From Planctomycetota bacterium (lineage in GTDB: Bacteria; Planctomycetota; E44-bin39), in the NCBI GenBank assembly GCA_004376375.1, contig SOJX01000087.1, positions 1-64,000 of the forward strand: DNA of 64,000 bases, in the 5' to 3' direction. A model generated the notes under the pieces. That model did not search any database, was not told where the DNA came from, and worked only from the letters and a program-made list of their open reading frames with translations. Below are positions 44,801 to 53,477 of the stretch, in pieces (position 1 is the stretch's first letter; each line of letters begins with the position of its first letter). Both the position numbers and the translations under genes were made by a program.

Positions 44801-45933
44801 CCCTCATCGATCTGGTCGCCAAAGCAGTTGACGCACCGCCCCTGAAGCATGGCGAAACCCGATCTCTTAACTCCGCCTTTGAGACGCTCAAACAATGGTG
44901 GAGCAGTTTGCCGGCTGTTGCCAAAGTGATCAGTCTGTATGAAAAAGGGCGAAAGGTGCGTTTGACCAGTCTCAAAAATCTGATGGACGGATTGACCGGC
45001 AGCGTGGACCGATTTGATTTCATGCTCAAGCGATTGCCTGCGGTTTACAGCGGCGGTTCAGTTGGCGACACACTCACGGAAAAGGACGCCAAGACCATCT
45101 GTGATGCCTTTGCCGAGGATGTAACACTTCTCAACTCGGGCGAACAGAGTGCACAAGGCCAGGTGGCGCAGGCTGTTTGTGATATCTACGGTGCCAAAGG
45201 CGACATGATCGAATGTGAAAATGTGGTCAGCAAATGGTACTCAAACTTGAATCCAAGCCAACGCGATCCACAAAAGTGCGACCACGAGGATGCGAAACAG
45301 TTTCTTGTGCGCCTGGCCGATCAGTCCGTCAGTTTCAGCACGAAGATAGTTAAGCTTCTGTCGAAAGATTTCGGATTTGGAGCGGTAGCGGAGTGGACAT
45401 CGCTTCACGTCAAAGACTACGTAGCCAAGCTAAAACAGGCCAAGGCAGAGATTGATAAAGCCAAGCCGGTCGTCCATAAGCCGGCTGTGGATGAGGGCGT
45501 ACATGAAATTCGGGAATCACAGGAGATGTATATCGAAATCCCCAAAGGGGCCGCTCGATTGATCTACACCCTGGATGGAAGAGACCCCCGTCACTCGGAC
45601 AATGTCCAAAAAACCGACAACAAGCTTGATCTCGTCAGTCTTCTTAAAGACCGGCCCAATGTGAAGATAAAAATGCGGGCCGTGGACCAGGACGGCAATG
45701 CCAGCGATGTTGTCAGTGTCGAGTTGGTCAGCAAGGAACGAAAATACGAGATACAGGTGGAGTCGGACATCTTCGGCGAAAAGGAAGCGACGTTTAAGTG
45801 TCCGGATGACACGGAAGGATTGGTGGCCGTCCTAAAATCCGTTATCAGCTATGGAGTGAAAAAGAACCTGTTGAGCACTGATATGGCCAAGAAACTTGAA
45901 ACGCTACTAAGCAACGTCACCAAGGACAAATGA
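41890..45933 (+). CDS. brxC: BrxC-like large P-loop ATPase
   Basis: This 1,347-residue protein has Walker A L-S-G-S-Y-G-T-G-K-S near residue 65-72 and Walker B A-I-F-F-D-E-F near 254, as in the BrxC/PglY (DUF6079-type) ATPases of BREX. Residues about 1,200-1,280 form a small beta domain with I-Y-T-L-D-G-R-D-P-R-H-S-D-N, resembling the CHB_HEX_C-type domain (Y-T-x-D-G-S-x-P) of sugar-binding enzymes. It restarts the BREX order after the DUF262/HEPN pair with a 108-base gap. It probably couples ATP use to target recognition. Confidence 0.82.
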   Translation: MSKIKEVVKLKSGYANFVELKSAFEATQENADRMAMYRPTKAHRVAFERICRGLYQPNDKKFYLLSGSYGTGKSHLCLMTANVLSRSSGDPGIAGFHENYAKLDPEKAKLIKNIRKDGQYLVAICDYHSGRHFEDVVMKAVFGACETKGLNTGVETEFDEAEHQLAEWEKKGDKGGIRNFYQDFSKALESVAPGLTMDQLRTGLKNYDSNVLEKFRTTFKEMMGGVEFQAQAGNLIPILKKLVKSQAFKKRFKGLAIFFDEFQYTLENRAYAKDVLHGFMETICKSEPNVLFVGCIHKDFKSYADRFSKDDAAVMSARITQVDLLNEGIEEIIGAIVETDKQCNAWKKEIAPKTGVFDQLVPPCKSLDLFPWIEDVNRIRERVLEDIYGVHPMALSCLLNLSSEIGSDARSTFTFFSGDVGGEKGSYADFIENAEVTVAGGKLNLYTVDQLFTFFKKELSQKNPELRERQRQFVNGFYASIDALRKAAKGELLRFHEDERIQVLRTILIYQLCQIPTSLENIQFGLYCLSKSEKTQVKKYLKDLDKMGAVFLRQQSKTYELAASTGEDPYDLIERYVTDTKLHPSDTVTAFMEEASGKRLSDYSEAKGYNLPFGEDKRFRTRFVRAKDLGDALWQEIRMDYAESRSKPAKSFEGTLVHALCEDEGEINLAREAAKTISDDNVALAVPHAPQPFSETLLQVKACRHYLPPNEAGKISAQTESRLRDILENPKDGYLPTLQRVFRDIVEGSGACWYWQGEKILVDKPKQSHKPADMLCDELFKKRCRIKHPDLNFCHDVKWCTGKNVALKQAVGVLLEAERVLIDNGNPDNHGEKRYLEKVLLKGAGALKKIDSEGVVSYFACETDPAKLHNDFPVFKELCDRLANLNPGKIFSVGAFLEDAKDTPYGVGGTPLMLSLAHVIRAYGERLIVYKDSTMMVEQPLRSYDDLVKIVSDPAAKTVFVVRDISQAQITLIDLVAKAVDAPPLKHGETRSLNSAFETLKQWWSSLPAVAKVISLYEKGRKVRLTSLKNLMDGLTGSVDRFDFMLKRLPAVYSGGSVGDTLTEKDAKTICDAFAEDVTLLNSGEQSAQGQVAQAVCDIYGAKGDMIECENVVSKWYSNLNPSQRDPQKCDHEDAKQFLVRLADQSVSFSTKIVKLLSKDFGFGAVAEWTSLHVKDYVAKLKQAKAEIDKAKPVVHKPAVDEGVHEIRESQEMYIEIPKGAARLIYTLDGRDPRHSDNVQKTDNKLDLVSLLKDRPNVKIKMRAVDQDGNASDVVSVELVSKERKYEIQVESDIFGEKEATFKCPDDTEGLVAVLKSVISYGVKKNLLSTDMAKKLETLLSNVTKDK

Positions 45934-48353
45934 GGAGCTGGAGTGTAACCGTGGGAAACGAAAACCAGGTATCAATCAGCTATATCGGCAATCTGGCGCA
46001 CACTCCCCCCGATGATGTCCTTCTGGTGGAGAACGACGGGGATTATGTGCGAGCGTGCCATACGCTGTCGCACCGCGAGAAATCCGATATCGGCCTGAAG
46101 GTGTGGGTGCGTTCAAAGAACCACTTTGCCTGGCTGAGGGATTTCACCGAACAGATTGACTGCTCATCCAAGTTTGAGGAAAAAACGCCCCGCCTGGTGT
46201 TGGCCGAGCAGTGGAATGTACAGATACCCGAGTGGCTGACCGATACTGATGTTCTCGACTTTAACCTTTTAGATATACCTGTAGATTCTCAGAAACAGAC
46301 CGATTTTGAAAACCGTTTACTCATACATCTCCTGGGAGCCGCCTTTCAGCCGGACATGCTTATTAGTGCCCATCTTGTCGATGTGATCAAGGCGCTCGTC
46401 AGTGATGAAGCAAAAGCAGCATTTAAGAAATACCCGGTACTGCGCCGCTGTTTCGAGACCAAATGCGAGCAATGGGCGAAGAGGAGCAGCGAGACATGGG
46501 TAAAGGACATCTGCAGACAGCTCCCTGAAAATTCGAATGAAGTCTGGCAGTGGCTCAGCTTGTGGGTCGGCTTGCACGGCTATCCAGAGAAACTGCTAGA
46601 ATACGTGCTGGCTCCAGAGCAGGTTCTGCTTATACGGAAGGTTCCTCCGGACGTGATCAACGATTTGCCCTTGGAGTCTACGGCCAAGGAACAGATGCTA
46701 ACCCAGATTGAACTGCTCTTTAAAGAAACATGGGAGCAGGTAACGTCAAGTGACATGTTCCGAAAGGTTGTAAGATGGACTTCAGGAAGACTCCTGAAAG
46801 AGTATCATTTCATTTCGAGCATTCTCAGGAATAATCGATTTCCACCAACTGAAGAAGATGTTCAGGAGGTGCAGACAAAATTCAGATATTGCCCAGGCGT
46901 GAGCGAAAACCAATTGAATGCCCTTAGATACTGCGTTAAGCCCGACCGCCCAACCCTGCTCGGGCTGGAAGAAGAATGGAGTAGCGTTGAATGGATTCGA
47001 TGGACAGCTGAGGAATACGTGCCTTACCGTACTTGGCAAGTGCATAACGGCTATTACGATGAAGACCTGGAGCAGACGGTAGCACGCTTCACGGATTGGT
47101 ATATTGCCGAATATACATCGATCCATAAAGATCCCGACCTCAGCCTGACTCACTGCTTGAGGGTCCTTTCATCGAACCGTTCAGAAAATGAGTTTTCGAT
47201 AATACTTCTTATTGATTGCCTTCTCTTGGCTTTTATGGATATCCTGGACGATGCGCTTCGCAACGTGGGTTTCAGCCGCCATAATTTACACTACCGCTTC
47301 GCTGCGCTGCCAACCATTACGGAATACAATAAGGCTGCGCTCCTGAGCGGAGAGTGGCAGGAGAAAACCGGGAGCTATGAGGCCATTCTCAAAACTCGCG
47401 CCAACACCGATTGGGGTGGTAAACAGGTCGTATACCTGAGCAATCTGAAATCGATGTTGGAAATGGCGGCCCCTCAAGAGGCGACCATTGTCGTTCTCAA
47501 CTTCGTTGACGGAGATGAGTTGCTCCACTCGGACGTGGAATCCAAGAATATCACGTATGAGGATGAGTTGCATCGCCTTTTTACGCGCATGGCTGAATCG
47601 GTAAGCAAGTTGTCGCAAGAGTGGTCCGGGCCAAGAGAACAGTTAAGCGTTTATGTAGTCACCGATCATGGTGCCTGTCGCATTCTCGAAGAAGAGAAAC
47701 GATCCTTTGATTCTACAGTCGTTAACAGGCTGTTTGCCAACGAGAAACACCGGTTTTCGGCCGTAGCCGAAGATCAGATAGATGAGATACCTGAAAACTT
47801 GTGGGTGCTGGGGCATCGATTTAAACGGCCGTTTATCTCGGAGAACACGGTCTATTTCTTGCCCAAAGGGCACAATACCGTTCGCCAGGCAGGCAGGGTG
47901 AAAGGCTATATACACGGCGGTGTCACTCCTGAAGAGGTCATCGTTCCGGCAGCACAGTACAAATTGGTAAAGGCGGCTTGGAAAACACTTGCCACGCGTT
48001 TCCTCAACCTGGACCAAGTGAGAGAAACCGGCAGAGCCAAATTCTATATCCAACGAGTCGTAACGTTGGAGGTCGAGATACAGAACCCGAACCCCTCTGA
48101 CGTCCGTGTTTTCCGAGCAAGTATAATGTCGCCTGAAACCGACCTCAAGAGCTGTGAAACCGTAGTAATACCGGCAGGGAGCGTGAACACACTTCAAATG
48201 AACTGCTATTTCAAAAAGGCTGCCTTGGGAGAAAGAAGCCTGGAGATAGAGATTGCATATGAAATTGCCGGCAATCAGCACACGCTCCCCTTAACGCTTG
48301 AAAGTGAGTTCAGATCAGCCATTGCAAGCGGATTCAGCCTGAGGGACCTTTAA
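45930..48353 (+). CDS. pglZ: PglZ alkaline-phosphatase superfamily protein
   Basis: This 807-residue protein overlaps the BrxC stop (ATGA). It has the PglZ domain motifs in order: I-L-L-I-D-C-L near residue 424 (metal/nucleophile region), L-P-T-I-T-E-Y-N-K-A-A-L-L-S-G near 455, V-V-T-D-H-G near 576, and Y-I-H-G-G-V-T-P-E-E-V-I-V-P near 660. The C-terminal 120 residues are an immunoglobulin-like beta region. PglZ is the signature gene of BREX and is required for protection. Confidence 0.88.
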   Translation: MRSWSVTVGNENQVSISYIGNLAHTPPDDVLLVENDGDYVRACHTLSHREKSDIGLKVWVRSKNHFAWLRDFTEQIDCSSKFEEKTPRLVLAEQWNVQIPEWLTDTDVLDFNLLDIPVDSQKQTDFENRLLIHLLGAAFQPDMLISAHLVDVIKALVSDEAKAAFKKYPVLRRCFETKCEQWAKRSSETWVKDICRQLPENSNEVWQWLSLWVGLHGYPEKLLEYVLAPEQVLLIRKVPPDVINDLPLESTAKEQMLTQIELLFKETWEQVTSSDMFRKVVRWTSGRLLKEYHFISSILRNNRFPPTEEDVQEVQTKFRYCPGVSENQLNALRYCVKPDRPTLLGLEEEWSSVEWIRWTAEEYVPYRTWQVHNGYYDEDLEQTVARFTDWYIAEYTSIHKDPDLSLTHCLRVLSSNRSENEFSIILLIDCLLLAFMDILDDALRNVGFSRHNLHYRFAALPTITEYNKAALLSGEWQEKTGSYEAILKTRANTDWGGKQVVYLSNLKSMLEMAAPQEATIVVLNFVDGDELLHSDVESKNITYEDELHRLFTRMAESVSKLSQEWSGPREQLSVYVVTDHGACRILEEEKRSFDSTVVNRLFANEKHRFSAVAEDQIDEIPENLWVLGHRFKRPFISENTVYFLPKGHNTVRQAGRVKGYIHGGVTPEEVIVPAAQYKLVKAAWKTLATRFLNLDQVRETGRAKFYIQRVVTLEVEIQNPNPSDVRVFRASIMSPETDLKSCETVVIPAGSVNTLQMNCYFKKAALGERSLEIEIAYEIAGNQHTLPLTLESEFRSAIASGFSLRDL

Positions 48354-48370
48354 GTGGAGGCAGGAAAAAC

Positions 48371-50392
48371 ATGATGTCGTTTGAACGCAAAGCAAAAGAC
48401 TACTATGGTGAGGTTGTCATCAACAAAGGTCTCATGGGAAGGGCCGGATTCGGTGCTCGTGCGATACCGGTCTATGTCGGTGAATGGATCATTAGCCAGT
48501 TCATGGACGGAGATGAACTTACAGATGACGGCAGAACCGAGATTGTCAATACGATCTCAAAATACTTACCGCAAAAAGCGGACAAGAATATGATCCTGAA
48601 TCGCCTTATGGAGCAGGAAGAGGTTCGCATTCTGGATGACTTTCGGGTCAACGTGAACCTGGAGCGCCACACGCACGATCTAAGCATTCCGCTACTGGAT
48701 GTTCGAAATGGGATGGTGCAAAAGGATATCATTGACAACAACCCCATGCTCCTAAAAACGGGCATGTGGGGTCTGGGAACATTGCGGTATGTGCCCCCTG
48801 ACGGCGAGGACGTGAAGAAAGGCCAAATATGGATGGTCGAATTCAAAGCGTTCCAAACCCCAGGGGTCGATTTAGACTATTTCCGGGATTCGCGTAAACA
48901 CTTCGATATAGCTGAGTGGATAGACCTTTTGGTATCGAGTTGTCAATTCAATCCCGACGTTCACAGGTTGTCGCAGAAACTTTTGCTCCTCAGCAGAATA
49001 ATCCCCTTGGTCGAGCCAAGGGTCAATATTACAGAACTGGCACCGAAAGGTACTGGGAAGTCGTTCGTGTTCGATAATATCAGCCGATATGCAGCCGTGA
49101 TACCAGGCGGGAAACTCTCGGCACCTGCTTTGTTTTTCAACAGCAACACAAAGCAAATCGGTCTCATTCCACGATATGATGTTGTTGTAATCGATGAAAT
49201 CCAAAAAATTCATACCGATGCGTCCGGCGAGGCCATGGCTGCCCTTAAGATGTATCTTGAAAGTGGCAGATATCGTAGAGCAACGGGAGACATGGGAACG
49301 TCAGAGTCCGGCTTTGTGATGCTCGGCAATATCAGGTTGGGTGTCAACCGGTTGCCACTGTATGAAAGCGACGGGATATTCAAGGAACTGCCAGCCGCCC
49401 TTCAGGAATCGGCATTCATAGATCGAATTCACGGGCTGATCGAAGGGTGGTTCATGCCGCGTGTGTCTCGGAACACCCCATCAAAATCATTTGGATTCAA
49501 GGGAGATTTCTTTAGCGAAGTACTGCATGAACTGCGTGTCGACCTGCGGTATGCGGATTATGTCTCCCAGAGTTTGCACCTCCCGCAATGTGAGGATATG
49601 CGGGATAACAAGGCTATCTCCCGGCTAGCGGAAGGCTTTCTGAAACTGCTGTTCCCCGATCTCGAATTAAGCGAGGAAGAATTCATTTCCTACTGTGTGA
49701 ATCCCGCGGTTCGCATGCGTCAGCAGATTCGAGATGAACTGTCGAAAATCGACCAAGAATACAAGTGGATCACCATAAAAAGTCAGATTCCGGATGAGTT
49801 CCAATTATCCCATCCGGATGAACGGCCAAACCCGGAGGAAGAAGCGAAAAAAGTCGATCCTCTGGCACCAGATCGTATTCCTGAAGAAAATACTCTGGAT
49901 CTTATCGAGGGGCAGAAGGGAATCTCATTTGAAAAGCTTTTCCTTCCTTATATCAAGGATGCCAAAGCGATCAAGATTTATGACCCATACATTCGACTGC
50001 AGTATCAAATATACAACCTGATGAGTTTCTGCGAGATCCTGGACCCGCCGGTAGAAATGCTGAAGGTCGATCTCGTCACGGCATGTGACGCCTACCAAGA
50101 AACTGATCTGAGAAGGAAGCTTGACGAACTGAAAAAGGGACTGAGGCCTGATTGTATAGAGTTAAACTATGTTTTCGACAACAATCTTCATGACCGGTGG
50201 ATAGAAACGGACACGGGCTGGAGAATTATCTTAGGCCGTGGCCTCGACATATTCCAAAAACCGGAGGATAAGTTCACCTTGGGATTCTTGGATCAGACGA
50301 AACGGAAATGTAAAGCAACAACGATTACTTATACACGATCACATACAGGGAATATCTCAAATGGACCCAACGAAGGCGAGGGAACACAATAA
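48371..50392 (+). CDS. brxL: BrxL-like AAA+ ATPase with C-terminal MIT_C (MITD1-type) domain
   Basis: This 673-residue protein has the BrxL N-terminal and ATPase regions: L-A-P-K-G-T-G-K-S near 222-231 and V-V-V-I-D-E-I-Q-K near 268-276, with D-x-G-T-S-E-S-G and L-x-E-S-A-F-I-D-R sensor segments. From about 508 to 665 the sequence is MIT_C: I-Y-D-P-Y-I-R-L-Q-Y-Q-I-Y-N, then N-L-H-D-R-W-I-E-T-D-T-G-W-R-I and G-R-G-L-D-I-F-Q-K-P, matching human MITD1's phospholipase-D-like end. The Lon-like protease domain of standard BrxL is not seen. AGG site precedes ATG 48,371; 17 bases follow PglZ. Confidence 0.82.
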   Translation: MMSFERKAKDYYGEVVINKGLMGRAGFGARAIPVYVGEWIISQFMDGDELTDDGRTEIVNTISKYLPQKADKNMILNRLMEQEEVRILDDFRVNVNLERHTHDLSIPLLDVRNGMVQKDIIDNNPMLLKTGMWGLGTLRYVPPDGEDVKKGQIWMVEFKAFQTPGVDLDYFRDSRKHFDIAEWIDLLVSSCQFNPDVHRLSQKLLLLSRIIPLVEPRVNITELAPKGTGKSFVFDNISRYAAVIPGGKLSAPALFFNSNTKQIGLIPRYDVVVIDEIQKIHTDASGEAMAALKMYLESGRYRRATGDMGTSESGFVMLGNIRLGVNRLPLYESDGIFKELPAALQESAFIDRIHGLIEGWFMPRVSRNTPSKSFGFKGDFFSEVLHELRVDLRYADYVSQSLHLPQCEDMRDNKAISRLAEGFLKLLFPDLELSEEEFISYCVNPAVRMRQQIRDELSKIDQEYKWITIKSQIPDEFQLSHPDERPNPEEEAKKVDPLAPDRIPEENTLDLIEGQKGISFEKLFLPYIKDAKAIKIYDPYIRLQYQIYNLMSFCEILDPPVEMLKVDLVTACDAYQETDLRRKLDELKKGLRPDCIELNYVFDNNLHDRWIETDTGWRIILGRGLDIFQKPEDKFTLGFLDQTKRKCKATTITYTRSHTGNISNGPNEGEGTQ

Positions 50393-50439
50393 GCCAGACA
50401 GACTTTATCGAGAGTATGGACCCTAAGAAAGGATTATTA

Positions 50440-52314
50440 ATGGCATCATCCCATTTCCACCGCCTGAAGTCGCTCTCTATCATCGGGGGCTTTCTTGACG
50501 ATCAGTCGTTCGAGCTCGCCGATGCGCTGAACTGTATTATCGGTGCGCGCGGCACAGGCAAGACGACGGTCTTGGAATTCGTGCGCTATGCGCTGGACGA
50601 AATGCCAAGCGATACATCCGCGTGCAGACGTATCGAATCACTCGTGGATAAGAACCTGGAAGGCGGTCGCGTACAATTGGGCATCGAGACCAGGGACGGC
50701 CTTTCCTATATCATCAGCCGATCCGCCGGTGATGATCCGATTGTACTGACGGAGGATGGGAAACCGACCGAAATCACGCTCAAGACCGGTGGCTTCTTCA
50801 GAGCGGATATCTACAGCCAGAATGAAGTAGAGAACATAGCCGATCAGGCGCTCTCCCAGTTGGACCTGATTGATAATTTCGAGGCTGAGGAAATCGCCGA
50901 GATTGAGCGGCGAATCAAAAGCGCCAAGGCCGATCTTGCCTCGAACGCCAGCAATATCATGCCTTTGGAGGATAAAAAGGCAGCGCTCGAAGAAGAGATC
51001 GGTGCTCTGCCAAGTATTGAAGAGAAGCTGAAAGCGTTCAAGGGCGAAGGCGACGAGGATTCAAAGGAAATCGACAAGGCTCATGAAATGAAAGCCCTGC
51101 GGGACCGTGAAAAGCGCCTTATCCAGTCTACAGCGGAGCTATTGGAAGAGATGTCCCGCGATTTAGCGGAGCTTATTGGCCGGATAAGCCTCCGCACAGA
51201 ATCCTTGGGTGATCGGGATATGATGGAGGGACCCAACGCAGAAACGCTGCGCGAGATTCTTGACGGACTTCGCGCGTGCGGCGGTGATGTGGACAAGCTA
51301 CTCCAGGAAGCGCGTTCGCGCATAGAGAAAGAGCAGGAAGATATCTCGGCACGGGAATCGAAGCTCGGCACGGCCCATAATGAACAAGAGATCAAGTTCC
51401 GTGAACTGATCGAGAAGCATAAGGAAGCCAGGGGCAAGGCAACGGAGCGTTCCCGCCTAGAGAAATTGAGGAACGAGCTCAAGGCCAAGGAACGGTCGCA
51501 GACCGAGACCGTCAAACAATTGAAGGAACTCCGGGAAAACCGAACCGCGCTCACTGAAAGGCTGTCCGAGCTTCGTGACGAGCGTTTCACCATTCGCAAG
51601 CAGATCGTGGACCACATCAATGCTAACCTCTCGCCACACATTCGTGTCAGCATCGTGCAGTACGGCAATCCCGAGAAATACCGTGCTCTCCTTGAGAACG
51701 GACTTCGGCCCGCTCGGGTACGTCGCGGTCAGGTCGCCCAAAAAATCGTCAACGCATTCTGGCCTGCGGACTTTACTGAGGTCATCAAGGAAAAGAACTC
51801 GCAGACGCTCGTGGATAAAGCGGAGTTGAACCACGACCAGGCAAACAAGGTAATGGCGGTTCTTTCGGGGTCGAGCTTGCTTTTTGAACTTGAAACGGTC
51901 GAGTTGATCGACCTACCAAAGGTTGAACTAAATGATGGCGGAACCTACAAGGACACGGGCTCGCTTTCCACGGGGCAAAAGTGCACGACCATCTTGCCGA
52001 TTCTTCTACTGGAAACCGAGCATCCGCTCCTTATCGACCAGCCGGAGGACAACCTTGACAATCGCTTCGTTTTTGAAACCATCGTTGATAGCATTCGCAA
52101 GGTCAAGAAAAAGCGGCAGTTGGTCTTCATTACGCACAATCCCAACATCCCCGTGCTTGGAGATGCCGAGAAGGTATTTGTGCTGGATTCGGACGGAACA
52201 AACGCGCGCAAGACAAACGAAGGCACGGTAGACGAATGCCGGGATGATATCGTGACATTGCTTGAAGGCGGCAAAGAGGCGTTTGATATGCGTAAGGAGA
52301 GGTACTCGCAATAA
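50440..52314 (+). CDS. SMC/RecN-type ATPase, TrlF-like without the PHP domain
   Basis: ATG 50,440 is preferred because AAAGGA precedes it; ATG 50,416 is also in frame. The 624-residue product has Walker A I-G-A-R-G-T-G-K-T-T near residue 31, a coiled coil about 150-410, the ABC signature L-S-T-G-Q-K-C-T and Walker B L-L-I-D-Q-P-E-D-N-L-D. This is the pattern of ATPases that accompany PHP phosphoesterases (TrlF group), but no PHP domain is attached or adjacent. It overlaps the kinase gene (AATAATGAATG). A DNA-end or DNA-structure sensor is plausible. Confidence 0.75.
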   Translation: MASSHFHRLKSLSIIGGFLDDQSFELADALNCIIGARGTGKTTVLEFVRYALDEMPSDTSACRRIESLVDKNLEGGRVQLGIETRDGLSYIISRSAGDDPIVLTEDGKPTEITLKTGGFFRADIYSQNEVENIADQALSQLDLIDNFEAEEIAEIERRIKSAKADLASNASNIMPLEDKKAALEEEIGALPSIEEKLKAFKGEGDEDSKEIDKAHEMKALRDREKRLIQSTAELLEEMSRDLAELIGRISLRTESLGDRDMMEGPNAETLREILDGLRACGGDVDKLLQEARSRIEKEQEDISARESKLGTAHNEQEIKFRELIEKHKEARGKATERSRLEKLRNELKAKERSQTETVKQLKELRENRTALTERLSELRDERFTIRKQIVDHINANLSPHIRVSIVQYGNPEKYRALLENGLRPARVRRGQVAQKIVNAFWPADFTEVIKEKNSQTLVDKAELNHDQANKVMAVLSGSSLLFELETVELIDLPKVELNDGGTYKDTGSLSTGQKCTTILPILLLETEHPLLIDQPEDNLDNRFVFETIVDSIRKVKKKRQLVFITHNPNIPVLGDAEKVFVLDSDGTNARKTNEGTVDECRDDIVTLLEGGKEAFDMRKERYSQ

Positions 52315-53477
52315 TGAATGAAGGTCAGGATAAGATAAGGATCGAAGAAACATTCGCCCGGTTACAAACTAACCGTGAAGCTTTGCCGTGGCCGGAACGC
52401 CGCGCGCTTGCACAATCTTTGGCTGAAACACTGATATCGGAAGGCGTCTCTGAACCGGTCCTGGCCTTGGTTTTCCTGCTGGCCGATGACCCGAAGTGGG
52501 AGGTGCGCCGTGATATCGCGGATTGCCTCCTGCTCATCCCCGAAGACGACTTCCCGCGCCTTGCAGCCAAACTTTCTGCCGACAGCAACTCGTTCGTGCG
52601 AAAGGCTGCCGAGCGAGCACTGGACCGTCGTCGACGCGGGCAACGTGCCGAGGCGAAACGGCAACGGGGTCTGGATGGAGTTCAATCTCAGTACGTTGCG
52701 TTGGAGAAAATACACGGCAAGGTGGCAGCAGAGAAGGCCCGCCACATGGCCGAGCGACTCTACGACATTCTGGTCGGGGCGACGGTCCATGACATGCGCG
52801 GAATCATGACGCCCCTAAAGTCCAGCGTGACGACCCTCTTGAGCCATCTGGAGGAGAGCAATCTGGACCCGAAGCTATTCCACAAAAACCTGATCAAGAT
52901 GAAGGACCGCATCGCCATCCTTGAGTGGTTGCTAGAGGATATGCGTCAATATTCCCAACCCACGCCACTCGAGCGCAGGCGCGAGCGATTCGCGGAGGTC
53001 GTTCACAAGGCGCACGATATTGTAAAGGACAGATTCAAAGCCACTGATCGCGCCCCCGAAGGCATCCTAGTAAACATCGATGTGCCGGAAAATATTACTC
53101 TTGAAATCTCGCGTCAGCAAATCATAGTGGCAATCGCCAACATCCTGCAGAATGCCTACGAGGCCTTTGAAACCAGACCGAATACATTCCAGAAGGGCAC
53201 CATAGAACTACGTGCACGGACGCTAGACAATGCACGCAGCGAGCATGCAGTGCAAGATAACGGTATGGGGCGCAGCAAAGAGGACCTGGCCAAGGTACGG
53301 TTATTTGTTCCCGGTGGATCGTCAAAAAAGCAGCATGGCTCTGGACTCGGCCTGCCCAACGCAAGAAAGAGGGTCATTGACCACGGAGGTGATCTTGCCA
53401 TCGACAGCGAAGAAAACCAAGGAACAACCGTAACGATCACACTGCCCGTCGAGACAGAAGGGCAGGATCAGCGATGA
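52314..53477 (+). CDS. Soluble histidine kinase with HEAT-like N-terminus
   Basis: This 387-residue protein has no membrane segment. Residues about 45-110 look like HEAT repeats (D-P-K-W-E-V-R-R-D-I-A-D-C-L-L then S-N-S-F-V-R-K-A-A-E-R-A-L). A phosphoacceptor-type helix has V-H-D-M-R-G-I-M-T-P-L near residue 160. The HATPase domain (about 255-385) has N-I-L-Q-N-A-Y-E-A-F, V-Q-D-N-G-M-G and G-S-G-L-G-L-P-N-A. It senses something inside the cell, perhaps through the ATPase encoded just upstream. Overlaps the regulator gene by four bases. Confidence 0.8.
   Translation: MNEGQDKIRIEETFARLQTNREALPWPERRALAQSLAETLISEGVSEPVLALVFLLADDPKWEVRRDIADCLLLIPEDDFPRLAAKLSADSNSFVRKAAERALDRRRRGQRAEAKRQRGLDGVQSQYVALEKIHGKVAAEKARHMAERLYDILVGATVHDMRGIMTPLKSSVTTLLSHLEESNLDPKLFHKNLIKMKDRIAILEWLLEDMRQYSQPTPLERRRERFAEVVHKAHDIVKDRFKATDRAPEGILVNIDVPENITLEISRQQIIVAIANILQNAYEAFETRPNTFQKGTIELRARTLDNARSEHAVQDNGMGRSKEDLAKVRLFVPGGSSKKQHGSGLGLPNARKRVIDHGGDLAIDSEENQGTTVTITLPVETEGQDQR

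Noticed and set aside
48371-50392. Annotation as a standard Lon-like protease BrxL
   Set aside because: No Ser-Lys protease dyad region is visible; the C-terminal text matches MIT_C.
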